A stretch of DNA of 64,000 bases, taken from assembly GCA_030272155.1 (NCBI GenBank), contig CP126202.1, positions 2,046,001-2,110,000 on the forward strand, written 5' to 3'. The position numbers were made by a program, and so were the translations under genes. The stretch is from Tetradesmus obliquus (Eukaryota > Chlorophyta > Chlorophyceae > Sphaeropleales > Scenedesmaceae). Below, piece after piece: positions 1 through 15,879 of this stretch. Each line of letters begins with the position of its first letter. Position 1 is the first letter of the stretch. The notes under the pieces are model-generated. The model did no database searches. It saw only the letters and a program-made list of their open reading frames with translations, and had not been told where the DNA came from.

Positions 1-164
1 CCTGCAGGTGAGCAGCTGAATGCTTCTGCTGCTGCTGCACAGGTGTGCTTCCTGCGCAAGTCCATCAAGGCCGGCGTGCATATGTCACCTGTTTCAACCT
101 GTTGTGCCACTGCAACCACCCCTGCCCCGCTTCATTGCTCCTGCTGCTGCTGCTGCTGCTGTAG

Positions 165-527
165 GCGTGCATCCTGCGCAAGTGCATCAAGGCGGGCGTG
201 CAGCTGAGCCACGACAACGTGCACGAGCTGCGCATCATCCTGCACGACACGCTGCTGGCTGCAGAGGCGCTGACACCACCCTTCATGCGGGCCCTGGCGC
301 GCCAGGTGCGACGTTGTGTCGGGGTGGAGCATTTTGGGAATGTTGGTTCGGATTACTGCAACACTTAGCATGTGTATGTGGAGTGACTGTGAGGCAACAC
401 TATGCCTGGTCTGCTTGCTCATGCGCTGCTGCTGCTGCTGCTGATGCTGATGCTGCTGCTGCTGCTGCAGGGCTGGCAGACAGAGAAGATTGTGGTGGAG
501 GCACACAGGAGGCGCGCACGCTGGTGA
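165..527 (+). CDS. 3' end of an unrecognised gene (last two exons, partial)
   Basis: Two in-frame exons can be read, 165-305 (47 codons) and 471-527 (ending ...RARW then TGA at 525-527), joined by a GT-AG intron with a CTG-rich 3' end. The peptide is helical and basic, with stretches such as CILRKCIKAGVQLSHDN and EKIVVEAHRRRARW. Positions 1-7 look like the end of an earlier exon (CCTGCAG followed by gtgagc). Bases 43-84 after an AG repeat the first 14 codons of exon 165-305 with substitutions (FLRKSIKAGV against ILRKCIKAGV), so the exon has a decayed copy of its own 5' edge upstream. I do not recognise the family. Only the C-terminus lies in the window, so no function is proposed. Confidence 0.6.
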
Positions 528-2094
528 CCTGCTGTGAAGCTGCAGCCAGCAGCAGCAGCGGCGGCTGGCAGCAGCAGCAGCAGCAGCAAGGGCGGTGCAT
601 GTGTGTGACCGGCAGCCTGCGTCAGCTTAATGGTGAATCTGCAATATGCCCGGCGGCTGTGGATGGAAGATAATTAGCATTGCAGCTGTTGCGCTTTAGG
701 GCTGATAGGCGCTTAAGGGTTCAGGCTTAGGGCTTGCCGTGTCAGGGGGCTACTGCTGCCTGCAGCGGATTGTACAATATGTGCGCTCCTGCGTACCACC
801 AGTGGGTTTTGGGGATTGAAGGGTTTTGGGTATCGAAGGGTTTTGAGTTTGACGGGTTTTGAAGCGCGGCCTCGCTTCTGCAGGCTGTTTGTTGTATTTT
901 GAAGTTGCGGAGCGATGGGCACGATTGGCGGCTGACACCAACCGACTGTGTGCGCGCATCTAACATTGCTGGTGCTGACAAGTGATTTCATGGTGTCATG
1001 GTTGTGCTGGCCATACCAGACCGATGCCTGCATACAGTCACCACTCGATCAACATAGCAGTGTAGTTTGTAGCTGTGTTTCATGCATGCCGTATGGCCCC
1101 GCCATTCAAACTGCGGGCTGTGGCGTGCCAGGCGTTTTGGTGCTGTATTGTACTTATACATGCTTGCCAGCATGATTGTCGCTTCCTTTGGGTGCGGAAA
1201 GAAGGCACACATCTTGCACAGCGCGTTCCCCTTGGAAGTGGCACGGCATGTGTATATTTTTGCCGCATGGTGGGCCACCAGTGGTTTGACGGCCAGTTAC
1301 TGAGTGCTGCCAGGTCGTCCGCCACTGGTGATTTTGTACAGTTCAAAGCCTCCCTGCAACACTGGACGTTTCTTTGCCGAGTATTGCTGAACACCACAGC
1401 GAGTGCTACAGGTTGGGACGTGCAGCACAGCGCATGTGATCATCTGGGCTGTCATTAAGCAGCAAGGTGACTGCAGGACTGCAAAATATACTGCCGCTGG
1501 CAGCAGCTACAGGCCCTTGCCAACCCGGGTGCCTTTCAGCCCAAAGTGCTGCAGTGACGGTTTACAGTGTTGTAAGCTGTTGCGGAGCTGGCTGCGATAA
1601 GCAGGGTCAGCGTACTGACCCATCCTGCTGCAGTGCTAGGGCTGTTAGTCTGGTTGGCCCTCTGACAGGGTTGTGTGTGGCGTGGCAGATGCCGGCCTCT
1701 CTTAATTTCAATATTCAGCTCGCTTGATGGTATATTGATTTCGTTGATCGCGGTGCTGTGCCAATCGTCAAGTTGCAGACGGTGCATCAGCAGCAGGGGC
1801 TCCGGAAGGAAAAGGAGCAGCTGCAGCATAGCAACAAAACACATCCTGCAGGTTTTGGTGACGCTTCTGCTGGGGTATACAGGTGCGCGGAGTTTGCACA
1901 CCCGTCTGATCTGATGTGCACGCGTGGGGACGCCAATCGGCTCAGCACCAAGCAACATTGTGCAAATTACACGTGTTCGAAAGCGACCAGAGCCTTATTG
2001 ACAGCAGCTGCGTACGTATGTATTGCAAGCAGCTTGCACCACCCACAGGCTCACTCACAGCTCATTGATCGCTTCCTGCAGGCACGCAATCACA
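528..2094. other. Intergenic region upstream of NDUFV2
   Basis: No convincing coding exon was found. The stretch includes the 3' flank of the partial gene. Around 800-860 there are three loose GGGTTTT-type repeats. The region must hold the promoter and 5' UTR of NDUFV2; I see no clear TATA element. Confidence 0.5.
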
Positions 2095-5590
<3,496 letters not shown>

Positions 5591-5703
5591 ATGAAGATGA
5601 AGAGAGAAAAAGGAAGCACTGCAGCACAGCCGGCTGCTTGAGCCGGCTGCCGCAGCAGTGTGAAGCAAAGGCAAGTGGATGAGGGGAGGAACGAGAGTTG
5701 GTG

Positions 5704-5736
<33 letters not shown>

Positions 5737-6834
5737 GGTGTGCGGGTTGCGAGTGCCAGCCCACCTGCCAGCCGGCAGCACAACAGTTTAGCGTAGCAGC
5801 GCAGCAGCACATCGCAGGCCACATGTACTATGGCTGTGGGGCCTACTGCAGGCACATAGGAGGCCCTTTGCTTGCTGCACAGCTGGGTGCTCAGAAAAGT
5901 GATCGGTCAGCTGTAGGGGCCGGGAAGCAGGGTGCTTTTGATGTGCTGTACTGCGAGCCTTGCAGTTTTGGTGTGGCGTTGTATTTGTGCTGTGTCAAGC
6001 AGTTGTCTGCCGGGTTGCAGTGTACGGCGGTTGGTGCTGTGCAGCGCACTATGGCTGTGCCGAATCGCTGGTAGCTGTCACAGCACGGGGCTGCGTGCGA
6101 CACGCTTGCTCTGATGGATTGTTGATATGGTGATGATGATGGCGTGATGATGATGCCTGCTTGCATGCTTTAAGCTTGCAAAGGCAGAGGCTGATGATGC
6201 ACACTGTGATGGAAGTCTGGATCTGCTCTGGAGTGTTAAGGCGTACTCCATAGTTGTAAATCCAATCCATGTGCTTGACCGGCTTGAAGTAGCCATGCTG
6301 GTCTTGGGGGGCTCCTTCTTGCTATGTGAGTACGCATTATGTTGCATGCAATGATCGACCTGTAATGATTGACCTGCTTGCACGTTGTACCAATTTTATA
6401 CGGCAAGTGGCTGATCGGTTGCGGTTGGTTGGCGGTAACTCACCTTATTGCATGTTGAGCACGGATGGGACACATTCAGCAAGCTTTGTCGGATTCCTGG
6501 TTGTCACCTTGCAAGCAGGTAACAGTGTCACGTCAAAACCTGAGATTCGTCAAGACCTGCATGCACATATATATTCTTTACACTGCCGGGCAGCTGTCAT
6601 GTCACACAGCAGGGTTGTAGCAGTTGAGTGAACAGCAGTTGAACTGCTTCAGACTGATTGCAGTGCCCGGATTCAAAGGAATATCTAACTCTTGTCTCAT
6701 TGATACTGGACAGCACCCTTCCTCCTGGCTTGTGTCCCTGACAGCAACCGAAACAGCCAGTGCTGCTGCCCTCGTTTCCTGCTGTAGTCCAGAGTATCGT
6801 TTAGTTGACGCAATTGAACTAGTTCATTGTTACC
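5591..6834. other. NDUFV2 3' flank and ProA 5' flank
   Basis: No gene recognised. Just after the NDUFV2 stop, 5623-5655 repeats the terminal CAGCCGGCTGCTT segment. A TGTAA lies at 6255-6259. The ProA promoter is expected within the last few hundred bases, but no clear element is visible. Confidence 0.5.
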
Positions 6835-7814
6835 ATGGCCGAATCAGCCCGTGAAAGCGCCCAGAAGGCCCGCAGTGCCTCTCGAAAGCTGCAGGCACTG
6901 GCGACTGAGGAGCGAGTGGCGATGCTCAACAGAATAGCGGACGCTCTGCTGGCGAATGAAACAGAAATACTGGCTGAAAACGCAAAGGTACGTTTATATT
7001 GAAGTCTGCACGAGAATTTGCTAACCGTCCTGGGTCGCTGCTGCTGCTTCTGCTACAGCTGCTGCTGCTGGTGTCTCAGTGATGTTTGCCGCACACCAAG
7101 CAGACACTGACAAACATACATCAGACTTGTGGACCTTGTATTATCAGTTGTAGTTTTAACATGCAGGACATTGACTTCCTGCTGCAGCGGCTGGTGCTGC
7201 CGCCGCACTGACTCACAGCTCCTCATGCATACAGCAGCACTTACTTTTTGGTGATTGATTGATTGCTTGCTTGCTTGACTCTTGCTTACGTTTATTGTGC
7301 TTGCAGGACGTACAGGAGGCTGGTGACAAGATCTCGCAGGCGCTGCTGCAGCGGCTGGTGCTGAAGCCTCAGAAGATCCAGCAGCTGGCTGAGGGCATCC
7401 GAGCAATTGCAGCTGAGGATGAGCCCATCAGGCGTGTCATTTCACGCATGGAGGTGGCAGAAGGTGAGAAATGTTCTGCATCACAATTGGAGAAGGCGTA
7501 AACACAGCTGTATGAGTGGTAGCAGCAGAACAAACGGAGCCAGTAGTAAGTGTGAAAGGTCAGCTGCAGCGCCAGCAGCAGTGGCAGGGGCAACCGCAGC
7601 AGTTGCTGGTGCTGAAGCCCAGAAAGTTCAGCAACTGGCAGAGGGCATACGCACAATTGCAAGCAGAGGAGGAGCCCATCAGGCGTGCATTTCACGCATG
7701 GAGGTGGCAGAAGGTGAGAAATCAAACTGCATTCAAGTCGGATGCATACTACGCATGAAGCCGGCTTGAAGGTGGAGGGCAGCAGCACAGGAGGAACTGG
7801 GTAACCAGGGGCAG

Positions 7815-7858
<44 letters not shown>

Positions 7859-10800
7859 GCTGCAGCGGCTGGTGCTGAAGCCTCAGAAAGTTCAGCAGCT
7901 GGCTGAGGGCATCCGTGCAATTGCGGCAGAGGAGGAGCCCATCAGGCGTGTCATTTCACGCATGGAGGTGGTAGAAGGTGAGTACACACCGTGTGAAGCC
8001 AGAATTCCAGAGCAGCAGCAGAAATGATGAAAATAAGCCATGCTGCAGAAGCAGCAGCAGCAGCAGCAGCAGCAGCAAGTGCTGGCAGCGACGGCAGCAG
8101 CAGCGACAGTGACAGCAGCAGCGCATGCTGGCCTGTATGGGAGGTAGCGGATGCTGCTCGTAGGGTTTGCGACATGCACCCCATGCATGTTGCCAGCTGT
8201 TGGTCTGACTGGATTTGCAGCAGGGCAGTGGCCCTTCTTCCATCGGTCACGCATACCTGATGTCATGCGAATTGGCAGCAGTCGCCGGCAATCATGTCGG
8301 AAGGAGAGCAGCAGCAGCAGCAGCAGCGCAGCAGCAGCAGCAGCGCAGCAGCAGCAGCAGCAGCAGCACCAAAGCTGCTGCTTTCGCTCAGTTACAGAAC
8401 GTGCTATGCTGCTGTCATGATCAAGCAATTGTCGTTACTGCTGCTGCTGCCGCCGCTGCTGCTGACAAACACCACCAGGCCTGACCCTAGAGAAGCAGAC
8501 AGCGCCCATCGGTGTGCTGCTGGTTATCTTCGAGGCGCGCCCCGACGCGCTGCCGCAGATTGCTGCGCTGGCGCTGCGCAGCGGCAACGGGCTGCTGCTG
8601 AAAGGCGGCAAGGAGGCAGCACACAGCAATGCAGTGCTGCACAAGATCATTGTGGAGGCGATTGGCCCAATGGGGGCCGATTTGATTCACCTCATCACCA
8701 GCAGGTGTGTGCATGGCTGGCAGTTGACATTTGGGGGTTGAACAAGTGATTAAACAAAGGTGGAAATTGTGGAACAAACTTTGTACAAGGTGGCTTATAG
8801 TGGCAGCGGGCTGCTGCTGAAAGGTGGCAAGGAGGCGGCAAGAAGCAATGCAGCGCTGCACAAGATCATTATGGATGCAGTTGGCCCAATGGGGGCTGAT
8901 CTGATCCACCTCATCACCAGCAGGTGAGTGTACCGCTTGCAGTTGGGGTTTGGGGGTTGAAGGGTGATTTTAAAAAGGTGGAATTGTGTGAAATCAAGAT
9001 CTTCTAAGGTGGCTCATAATGGCAACGGGCTGCTGCTGAAAGGCGGCAAGGAGGCAGCAAGAAGCAATGCAGTGCTGCACAAGATCATTGTGAGGCGATT
9101 GGGCCAATGGGGGCTGATTTGTCCACCTGATCACCAGCAGGTGCTTGTGCAGAACCAAGTCTAGTTTTTAGATAATGCACCTGACCTGGTCATCCTAGGA
9201 TATCACAGGCCTGTGATGTAATCACCTGATTATGTGCATATGTGCTGCTACGAGTGCTGCAGGGAGGGGACCGCAAACCTGCTGCAACCGGATGACATCA
9301 TCGGCCTGGTCATGTCACTGGCGTTGATAACATGTGCTATTTTTATGATGACTGCAGGGACGAGATTGCCAACCTGCTGAAGGCGGATGACGTCATCTAC
9401 CTGGTCATGTCACTGGCGTTGATAACATGTTATGTGCTGTCTTTATGACAACTGCAGAGACGAGATCGCCGACCTGCTGAAGCTTGATGACGTGATCGAC
9501 CTGGTCATCCCCAGGGGCGGCAACGCACTGGTCAGCCACATCCAGGTAGGGCTATGATGCAGCCAGTGCTGTTGTTATTCGTGCGGAATGGGGTTGTGCA
9601 TGTGTGCTGTCGCCCCCGCGGGCCAGCAACGCACTGGTCCCCCACATCCAGGGCACGCTTGTTGGGTTGTCTGCTGTGCCTCATTATGAGGTTAACAGAA
9701 GATGTGATCATCAGTTGTATCAGTCATTTATATCAACAATCAACCAACGCAGACATGGGTTGCGCCTGAATGTGCTGCTGCGTCAGCTCAACACCAAGAT
9801 TCCCGTGCTGGGCCATGCGGATGGCATCTGCCACTCATCACATCATCACCAACAGTGACACCAAACAAGTCCTGCGCCTCATCATTTTGCTTCCGCAGGC
9901 CAACACAAAGATCCCCGTGCTAGGCCACGCGGACGGCATCTGCCACGTGTACGTGGACGCAGCAGCAGACCTGGACAAGGCGATCAAGATTGTGGTGGAC
10001 GCAAAGGTGGACTACGCAGCAGCATGCAATGCAGGTGAGTATGCTGATGATCAGATGTCTCACGGTTGTGAAATTCAAGGCCTAAAATTGAACGCCTTGT
10101 TGCATTTCTGAATCAGGTGGTTACCTGAGGGTTCGTGGAGTAATTGCAGTGCAAGGTTATTCAGGTGATGGGTTGAGGTCAGAACAACACGCAGCAGCAG
10201 ACCTGGACAAGGCCATCAAGATCGTGGTGGACGGAAAGGGACTACGCAGCAGCATGCAACGCAGGTGAGTTTAAATGGTTGCACTTCAAACATGATTTGG
10301 CCTGGGTAAGATCTTTGGCCTGGATAAGATCATCAAGATTGTTTGTTCACTGGTGGACCATGCGGCAGCATGCTGGTGTGTGCGCTAGCTGAGTGGTTTC
10401 TGGTGTTGTGTCAAGATTCAAGCTCAGAGGTTTGCTTCAGGTTGTGCAGCAGCAGCGGACCTGGACAAGGCCATCAAGATCGTGGTGGACGCAAAGGTGG
10501 ACTACGCAGCAGCATGCAACGCAGGTGCGCGTGCGGGCTACCCATGGTTTGATTATGTAAGCTTTTGAGTGTGTGACGTGGACAGGGTGCGTGTGCATGA
10601 GTCGCTGCCGGCACGCACAATGATGAAGGGTACTGAGACCTTGCTGCTGCTGCTGCTGCTGCTGTTTGTGCTGCAGTGGAGAAGGTGCTGGTGCACGAGT
10701 CGCTGGTGGCCAATGGCGGCCTGGGCAAGATACAGTCGGCGCTGCAGGACGCAGGCGTGACGGTGCGCAGCAGCAGCAGCAGCTGTTGTCAGTTCAGGCT

Positions 10801-12018
10801 GAGTAAGCAATGCGCATGTGCTGTCTTGCCGATGCATCACGCCGCCAGCTGCAGCTCACCATGCGTCATGTGCTGTCAGGTGCTCGCAGGTTGTGTGTAC
10901 ATGCGTCTTTCGTTTGTTTCAAGGCAAAAACCTTCTGCGCTGACTTTGCACACACACTGACTTTTCTTCCAGGTGCACGCCGGCGAGCGGCTGCAACAGC
11001 TGCAGCCGGACATAGCACTGCCGCTCGCGCCCTCACCCCGCCACGAGTGCAGTAGCCTCGACGTCACATTTGCTGACTCATTGTCACACCTCCTGCTGCT
11101 GCAGCTTGCCATGCAGGGCCAAGTGCTTACTGGCGTCCGTCAACAGCAATGGTAGCTGCATTCAAAGAATTCCTGCCGCTGCCGCTGCGCACGCACTCAC
11201 CTTTCTCCCGACAGGTGCATGCTGGCGAGCGGCTGCAGCAGCTGCAGCCGGACTCAAAGCTGCCAGCCGCGCCCTCAGCCCGCCACGAGTACAGCAGCCT
11301 GGACGTCACGCTTGAAGTGGCAGCAGACATGGCAGCAGCAATCGACCACATCCACGCCAACGGCAGCGGCCACACAGAGTGCATCGTGACAGAAGATGCA
11401 GAGGCAGCGGAGGCGTTCCTGCGGGGAGTGGACAGTGCGTGCGTGTTCCACAACGCATCCACGCGCTTCGCTGACGGCTTCAGGTGCGCAGGACTTGCTG
11501 CCATAGAGCTGCTGGGACATAGCCAATAGGTTTGATTATAAGGGCATGCAGGCAGGCGGCGGAAGAGGGTGCGTGGGCTGGTGCCTTTTTTGCTATTGTG
11601 GATGTGGTCAGGGGCAGCGGCCACACAGAGTGCATTGTGACAGAAGATGCTGAAGCAGCAGAGGCGTTTCTGCGGGGCGTGGACAGCGCGTGCGTGTTCC
11701 ACAACGCATCAACGCGCTTTGCAGACGGCTTCAGGTGCGTCGGATTGTTTAGACACACATTTTGTTGGCCCGTGTGGGCTGTGCTTTTTTATGCCGAGCT
11801 GCTTTGAGTACAGCCCTGCCAGCAGCGGGTGCTCAAAAACCCCTATTAACATTTTCAGGAGGTGTCAGTAGGCAAAGTGTGTTCTGCTGCCGCTATTGCT
11901 GCTGCTGCTGCTGCTGCTGCCTCTACAGATGTGGCCTAGGAGCCGAAGTGGGCACCAGCACCAGCCGCATCCACGCGCGCGGCCCTCTGTGTTGAAAGTA
12001 CTGCTGACCTCACTATTT

Positions 12019-12108
<90 letters not shown>

Positions 12109-12400
12109 ATCTGCAGGTTTGGCCTAGGAGCCGAAGTGGGCATCAGCACCAGCCGCATTCTTGCGTGCGTCCCCGTGGGTGTGGAAGGCCTGCTGACCCT
12201 ACTGTATTTTCCTCTGCTGCTGCCGCCGCAGGTTTGGCCTAGGAGCCGAAGTGGGCATCAGCACCAGCCGCATCCATGCCCGCGGCCCTGTAGGTGTTGA
12301 GGGCCTGCTGACCAGCAAGTGGGTCATGCGGGGCAGCGGGCAGGTGGTGGCAAAGGACAGCGGGGTGACCTACACGCACAAGAAGCAGCGGATCGCTTGA
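6835..12400 (+). CDS. proA: Gamma-glutamyl phosphate reductase (glutamate-5-semialdehyde dehydrogenase)
   Basis: NADPH-dependent reduction of gamma-glutamyl phosphate to glutamate semialdehyde, the second step of proline synthesis. Model: join(6835-6987, 7307-7463, 8479-8704, 9458-9545, 9899-10034, 10677-10762, 11215-11483, 12232-12400), all phases consistent, 427 aa, close to the 417 aa of the bacterial enzyme. There is no glutamate-5-kinase domain, so this is the stand-alone form rather than the fused plant P5CS. Diagnostic blocks: [44 protein letters not shown], the active-site [15 protein letters not shown] (nucleophile Cys near residue 251), and [19 protein letters not shown]. The start [15 protein letters not shown] fits the family N-terminus with no obvious targeting peptide. 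Every internal exon has echo copies in neighbouring introns, and the last exon is reiterated downstream. Confidence 0.97.
7600..7977 (+). repeat. Two copies of the ProA exon-2 3' edge plus donor
   Basis: 7600-7711 and 7860-7977 repeat the second half of exon 2 ([20 protein letters not shown]...RMEVAE) followed by gtgag. The first has a frame-shifting indel. The second keeps frame ([16 protein letters not shown]) and could be spliced in place of the true exon's 3' half. A weaker 5'-edge echo lies near 7165-7200. The unit covers the exon-intron junction. Confidence 0.9.
8802..9141 (+). repeat. Two copies of the ProA exon-3 3' edge
   Basis: 8802-8925 and 9018-9141 repeat the last 120 bp of exon 3 ([21 protein letters not shown]) with the donor. 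The first is open; the second has single-base losses that break frame. Confidence 0.92.
9262..9651 (+). repeat. ProA exon-4 echoes on both sides
   Basis: Near 9262 and 9359 are copies of the 5' edge ([17 protein letters not shown]), upstream of the true exon 9458-9545. Near 9617-9651 is a copy of the 3' edge (SNALVPHIQ) downstream of it. This exon shows the rule well: 5'-edge copies upstream, 3'-edge copies downstream. Confidence 0.88.
9785..10525 (+). repeat. ProA exon-5 echoes, some carrying the active-site cysteine
   Basis: 9785-9832 is a 5'-edge copy ([15 protein letters not shown]). 10188-10265 and 10441-10525 are 3'-edge copies covering [14 protein letters not shown] and the YAAACNA active-site cysteine, each followed by a donor. 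The copy at 10188 has an indel; the copy at 10441 is open. Another partial copy of the exon-6 5' edge lies near 10583-10617. Confidence 0.88.
10973..12190 (+). repeat. Echoes of ProA exons 7 and 8
   Basis: 10973-11072 is a degenerate 5'-edge copy of exon 7 ([13 protein letters not shown]). 11610-11733 is an intact 3'-edge copy ([20 protein letters not shown]) with donor. 11929-11990 and 12116-12190 are 5'-edge copies of exon 8 (GLGAEVGxSTSRI). The (CTG)n tract 12021-12108 lies between the two exon-8 copies. Confidence 0.88.
12021..12108 (+). repeat. Pure (CTG)n microsatellite, about 29 units
   Basis: 88 bp of uninterrupted CTG, ending just before a CAG acceptor of an exon-8 echo of ProA. It is the longest pure CTG tract I see in the window. 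Confidence 0.95.
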
Positions 12401-12516
12401 AGGGTTGATGGTGGTTGCGCGGTTAGCCTGCCGTTGGCTGTTCTCTGTTTTTTAACATCCTTCTTTTGGATGCGGCAAGTGCTGTTGGTGTAACAGATCA
12501 GCTCTTATCTGCACCG

Positions 12517-13560
12517 GGCCCCGTAGGCGTTGAGGGCCTGCTGGCCAGCAAGTGGGTCATGCGGGGCAGCGGGCAGGTGGTGGCTAAAGAAGTGGGGTTA
12601 CCTACACGCACAAGAAGCAGCGGATTGCTTGAAAGGTTGATAGTGTCTGCGTGTTAGTCTTTTGTTGTCTGTTCTTGGTGTGTAACTTTCCATTTGCTGC
12701 GCGGCAGGTGTTGCGGGTGTGAACGGACGCGTGTGGTTGTGCTGTGTACTGGGCCCTGTAGGCGTTGAGGGCCTGCAGACCAGCAAGTGGGTCATGCGCG
12801 GCAGCGGGCAGGTGGTGGCAAAAGACAGCGGGGCGACCTACACACACAAGAAGCAGCGGATTGCTTGAAAGATTGATGGTTGTTGTGCGGGTAACCTGCC
12901 GTTATCTGTTCTCGGTGTGTAAACAGTCCTTCTTCTGCGATGCGGCAAGAGCTGCTGGTGTAACAGATCAGCTCTTATGTGCACCGGGCCCTGTACGCCT
13001 CGGGCCTGAGGGCCTGCTGACCAGCAAGTGGGTCATGCGGGGCAGTGGGCAGGTGGTGGCAAAAGACAGCGGGGTGACCTACACGCACAAGAAGCAGCGG
13101 ATCGCTTGAAAGGTTTATGGTGGTTGCGCATATAGCCTGCCGTTACCTGTTCTCGGTGTGTAACAATTCTTCTTTTGCGGTGCGGCAAGTGATGTTGGTG
13201 TAACAGATCAGCTCTTATGTGCATCGGGCCCGTAGGCGTGGAGGGCCTGCTGACCAGCAAGTGGGTCATGCGCGGCAGCGGGCAGGTGGTGGCAAAGGAC
13301 AGCGGGGTGACCTGCACGCACAAGAAGCAGCGGATTGCTTGAAGGGTTGATGGTGGTTGCGCGGTTAGCCTGCCGTTGTCTGTTCTCGGTGTGTAACAGT
13401 TCTTCTTTTGCGATGCGGCAAGGGCTGTTGGTGTAACCGAACGTCTCTTGCTGTCCTGTGTACTGGGCCCTGTGGGTGTTGAGGGCCTGCTGACCAGCAA
13501 GTGCCACTGGCGTCATGCGCGGCAGCGGGCAGGTGGTGGCAAAGCATGTACTAGCGAAAG
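12517..13560 (+). repeat. Tandem array of the ProA terminal exon and 3' UTR (five extra copies)
   Basis: After the true stop at 12398-12400, the block running from the [20 protein letters not shown] segment through the stop and about 120 bp of 3' flank repeats with period about 235-240 bp. Units begin near 12517, 12751, 12986, 13225 and 13466; the last is truncated. Several units keep the full C-terminal sequence ending KKQRIA then TGA. The 12517 unit has a frame-shifting loss in the [12 protein letters not shown] part. Units from the second onward contain TGTAA about 60-75 bp after the stop, so cleavage could occur in several places. Confidence 0.95.
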
Positions 13561-14690
13561 CCTGAGCCATCATGCTACCACTCTCGTCAGATCTCATCCC
13601 CATGTCAGATCTCAGCTGTAGAGCCCGCGGGGGACTGCGCGGTGCAACAACACTCCGTTCGACTACTTGCGAAGATGATCTGCTTCACATGCCAAAACAG
13701 TCTGAAAGATTCCATTTCAACAACAGCATGTGGTCTCACTGAGTCTGTGCACTAGGTTTATTCAAAGGCGCAGCTGTACAACAGCAACACCAGTGCTGGT
13801 GCAACACCTGCCGACAGCAACAAACACACTGAACGCGTCTCTCTCTCTGTTTGAAACAAGTGGCCACAAAGAGCTGTTGCCTCTTGCGGGCTGCAACACA
13901 GTTCACGCACAAACTGTTAGCATTGGTCAGGTCGGTGATCAGCCCGTTATGCATAGCCATATGGCTCCTAGCAAATCGCTGCATGCATGAAGGCTGTGAC
14001 GACGCCACGGCTGTACTCTCATGCAAGCACTACCGGCACTGAACGGTACCGTTCACCGCTCCACCAGCTCAACTCACAAATCAATTTCGACGCAAGCACA
14101 GTATGCATGCTGCATCTGCAGCAGAAGCCTGGTGGCAGTTCCGGAATCAATGCAGTATGCAGCATGCATTTGTGCGCGTGGCACCCCCGTCTACTGTTGA
14201 GTCATATCTCAAAAGCGCAATATACAACATCACCTCTCAGCAGTCACGACTTGACCCTACATTACTACAATTGCTACGTATGTATGTGCAGCAACAGCAT
14301 TGCACGCTTCCGGATCCGCTCGGCTTTCAGCATGCGGCATGAGGGCACGTCACGTCAAGGTGCTCACCAATTGAAACCAAACACAGAGAGTGCTAAGTAT
14401 ATACTGTACATATACAGTGAAAGCCAAAACATCACTGCATGCGTCCAACGTTTTGCCATGCAGCCGTGTGGCATCTCGCCACTCGAGTCAAAAGTCGTTA
14501 CTACTGCCACCCATTTTGCCCAAAAGCAGTACAAAGCGCTACAACAGAATGATATTACTCGCTCCAGGTGAGATACTGTTGATGATCAATGTTTTCATGT
14601 GCACGTGCACACATGGAGCTGTAGCAGCATCAAATGCACCAAATGCATCAGATCACGGCACTGCACAGCAGAAATGTGCTCACCAGTCAC
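13561..14690. other. Convergent intergenic region between ProA and the CBM-like gene
   Basis: The 3' ends of a plus-strand and a minus-strand gene face each other here. No exon is recognised; composition is less CAG-rich than the genes. A copy of the CBM-like gene's terminal edge lies at 14691-14740. Confidence 0.5.
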
Positions 14691-14802
14691 AGGTGGCGAT
14701 GATGTCGTCAACAAACACAAAAGTGCCAGCCGGCAGCTACAAGCCATGCACGGCAGCAAGAATTGACGTACTATATCAAGGACATCATTGTCACAGCAGT
14801 GA

Positions 14803-15825
14803 TCACCAGTCACAGGTGGCGATGATGTCATCCACAAACACAACGGCACTGGCCGGGGCCTTGCCAAAGTCAAAATGCACATCGTACATGCCCGTCACAT
14901 TCACAGTGGATGTAAATGCATACAGGTCCCACACCGAGCCAACCTCCACGCTTTCCGCAGTGCTGGAGATGGTGAGGTAGTCAGGGGCACCGGAGGTCCA
15001 TGAAAAGTCAACCTTGGACGGTTGCGTTGACCGCATGCGGGCTGTGACTGTGTAAGTGAGCCCAGCAACCAGGCTGACTGGGTTGCTGCGCATCTGCAGC
15101 GCCCATGGCTGCTGCGGAATGGACTGCAAAACATTGAATGCTGCTGCGCGGTTGCCGTTGTAAGGGTTGGCTGTTGAAGCAAAATCGAACCGACCCACAC
15201 CTTGCACATTCACCAGCCCCACATACGGCTGCTCCTTGCCGGCTTCGAAGCCGGTGCTCGCAGCCGCGATCGGCACGTTGACGCCGCCGTCGGTTGTCAT
15301 AACAATGTTATCTACGTCAAAAATAACACCCTGCGCCGCCAGCCCAAAGTTCAGCTCCGTGACGACCTTGTTCCGCTTCACGCTCGTGAAGGACGTCGAG
15401 TAGCGCCTGAAGCTCGTGCTCGCCTTGAACTTCTTGATTTCAAGATCCGTCAGTGGCTCCCCTGACTCGTTTTGCATGTGGAAGTTTACGTGGAACGGCG
15501 CCTCGGACTGTGAACTTCGCAGGTCGAAGGTCAGCGTGTAGGTTGTTCCCACCATGTCAGGGAAGGAAGATGAGGCCAGGGAGATGCAGTGATCACAGCC
15601 TTTGTCATCAGGCTGCTTGATGACCGTCACGCGGGCACCACGCTTGCCTGGCAGCAGCAGCAACAGCAACAGCAGTGGTGGCGGCAGTGGCAGCAAGTTG
15701 GTAAGCGGGCGCGGAAAGATGATGACGCCAGGGAGATGCAGTGGTCGCAGCCTCTGTCATCGGGCTGCTTGGTGACGGTCACGCGGGCACCGCGCTGACC
15801 TGCAAGTGGTGGCAGCAGCAGCACC

Positions 15826-15879
<54 letters not shown>

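Noticed and set aside
12001-12120. Poly-Cys and poly-Gln frames over CTG tracts
   Set aside because: Simple repeats in introns; no adjoining coding signal.
14000-14570. Plus-strand frame of about 190 codons as a gene
   Set aside because: No family pattern, no splice context, and it lies in a convergent intergenic region.
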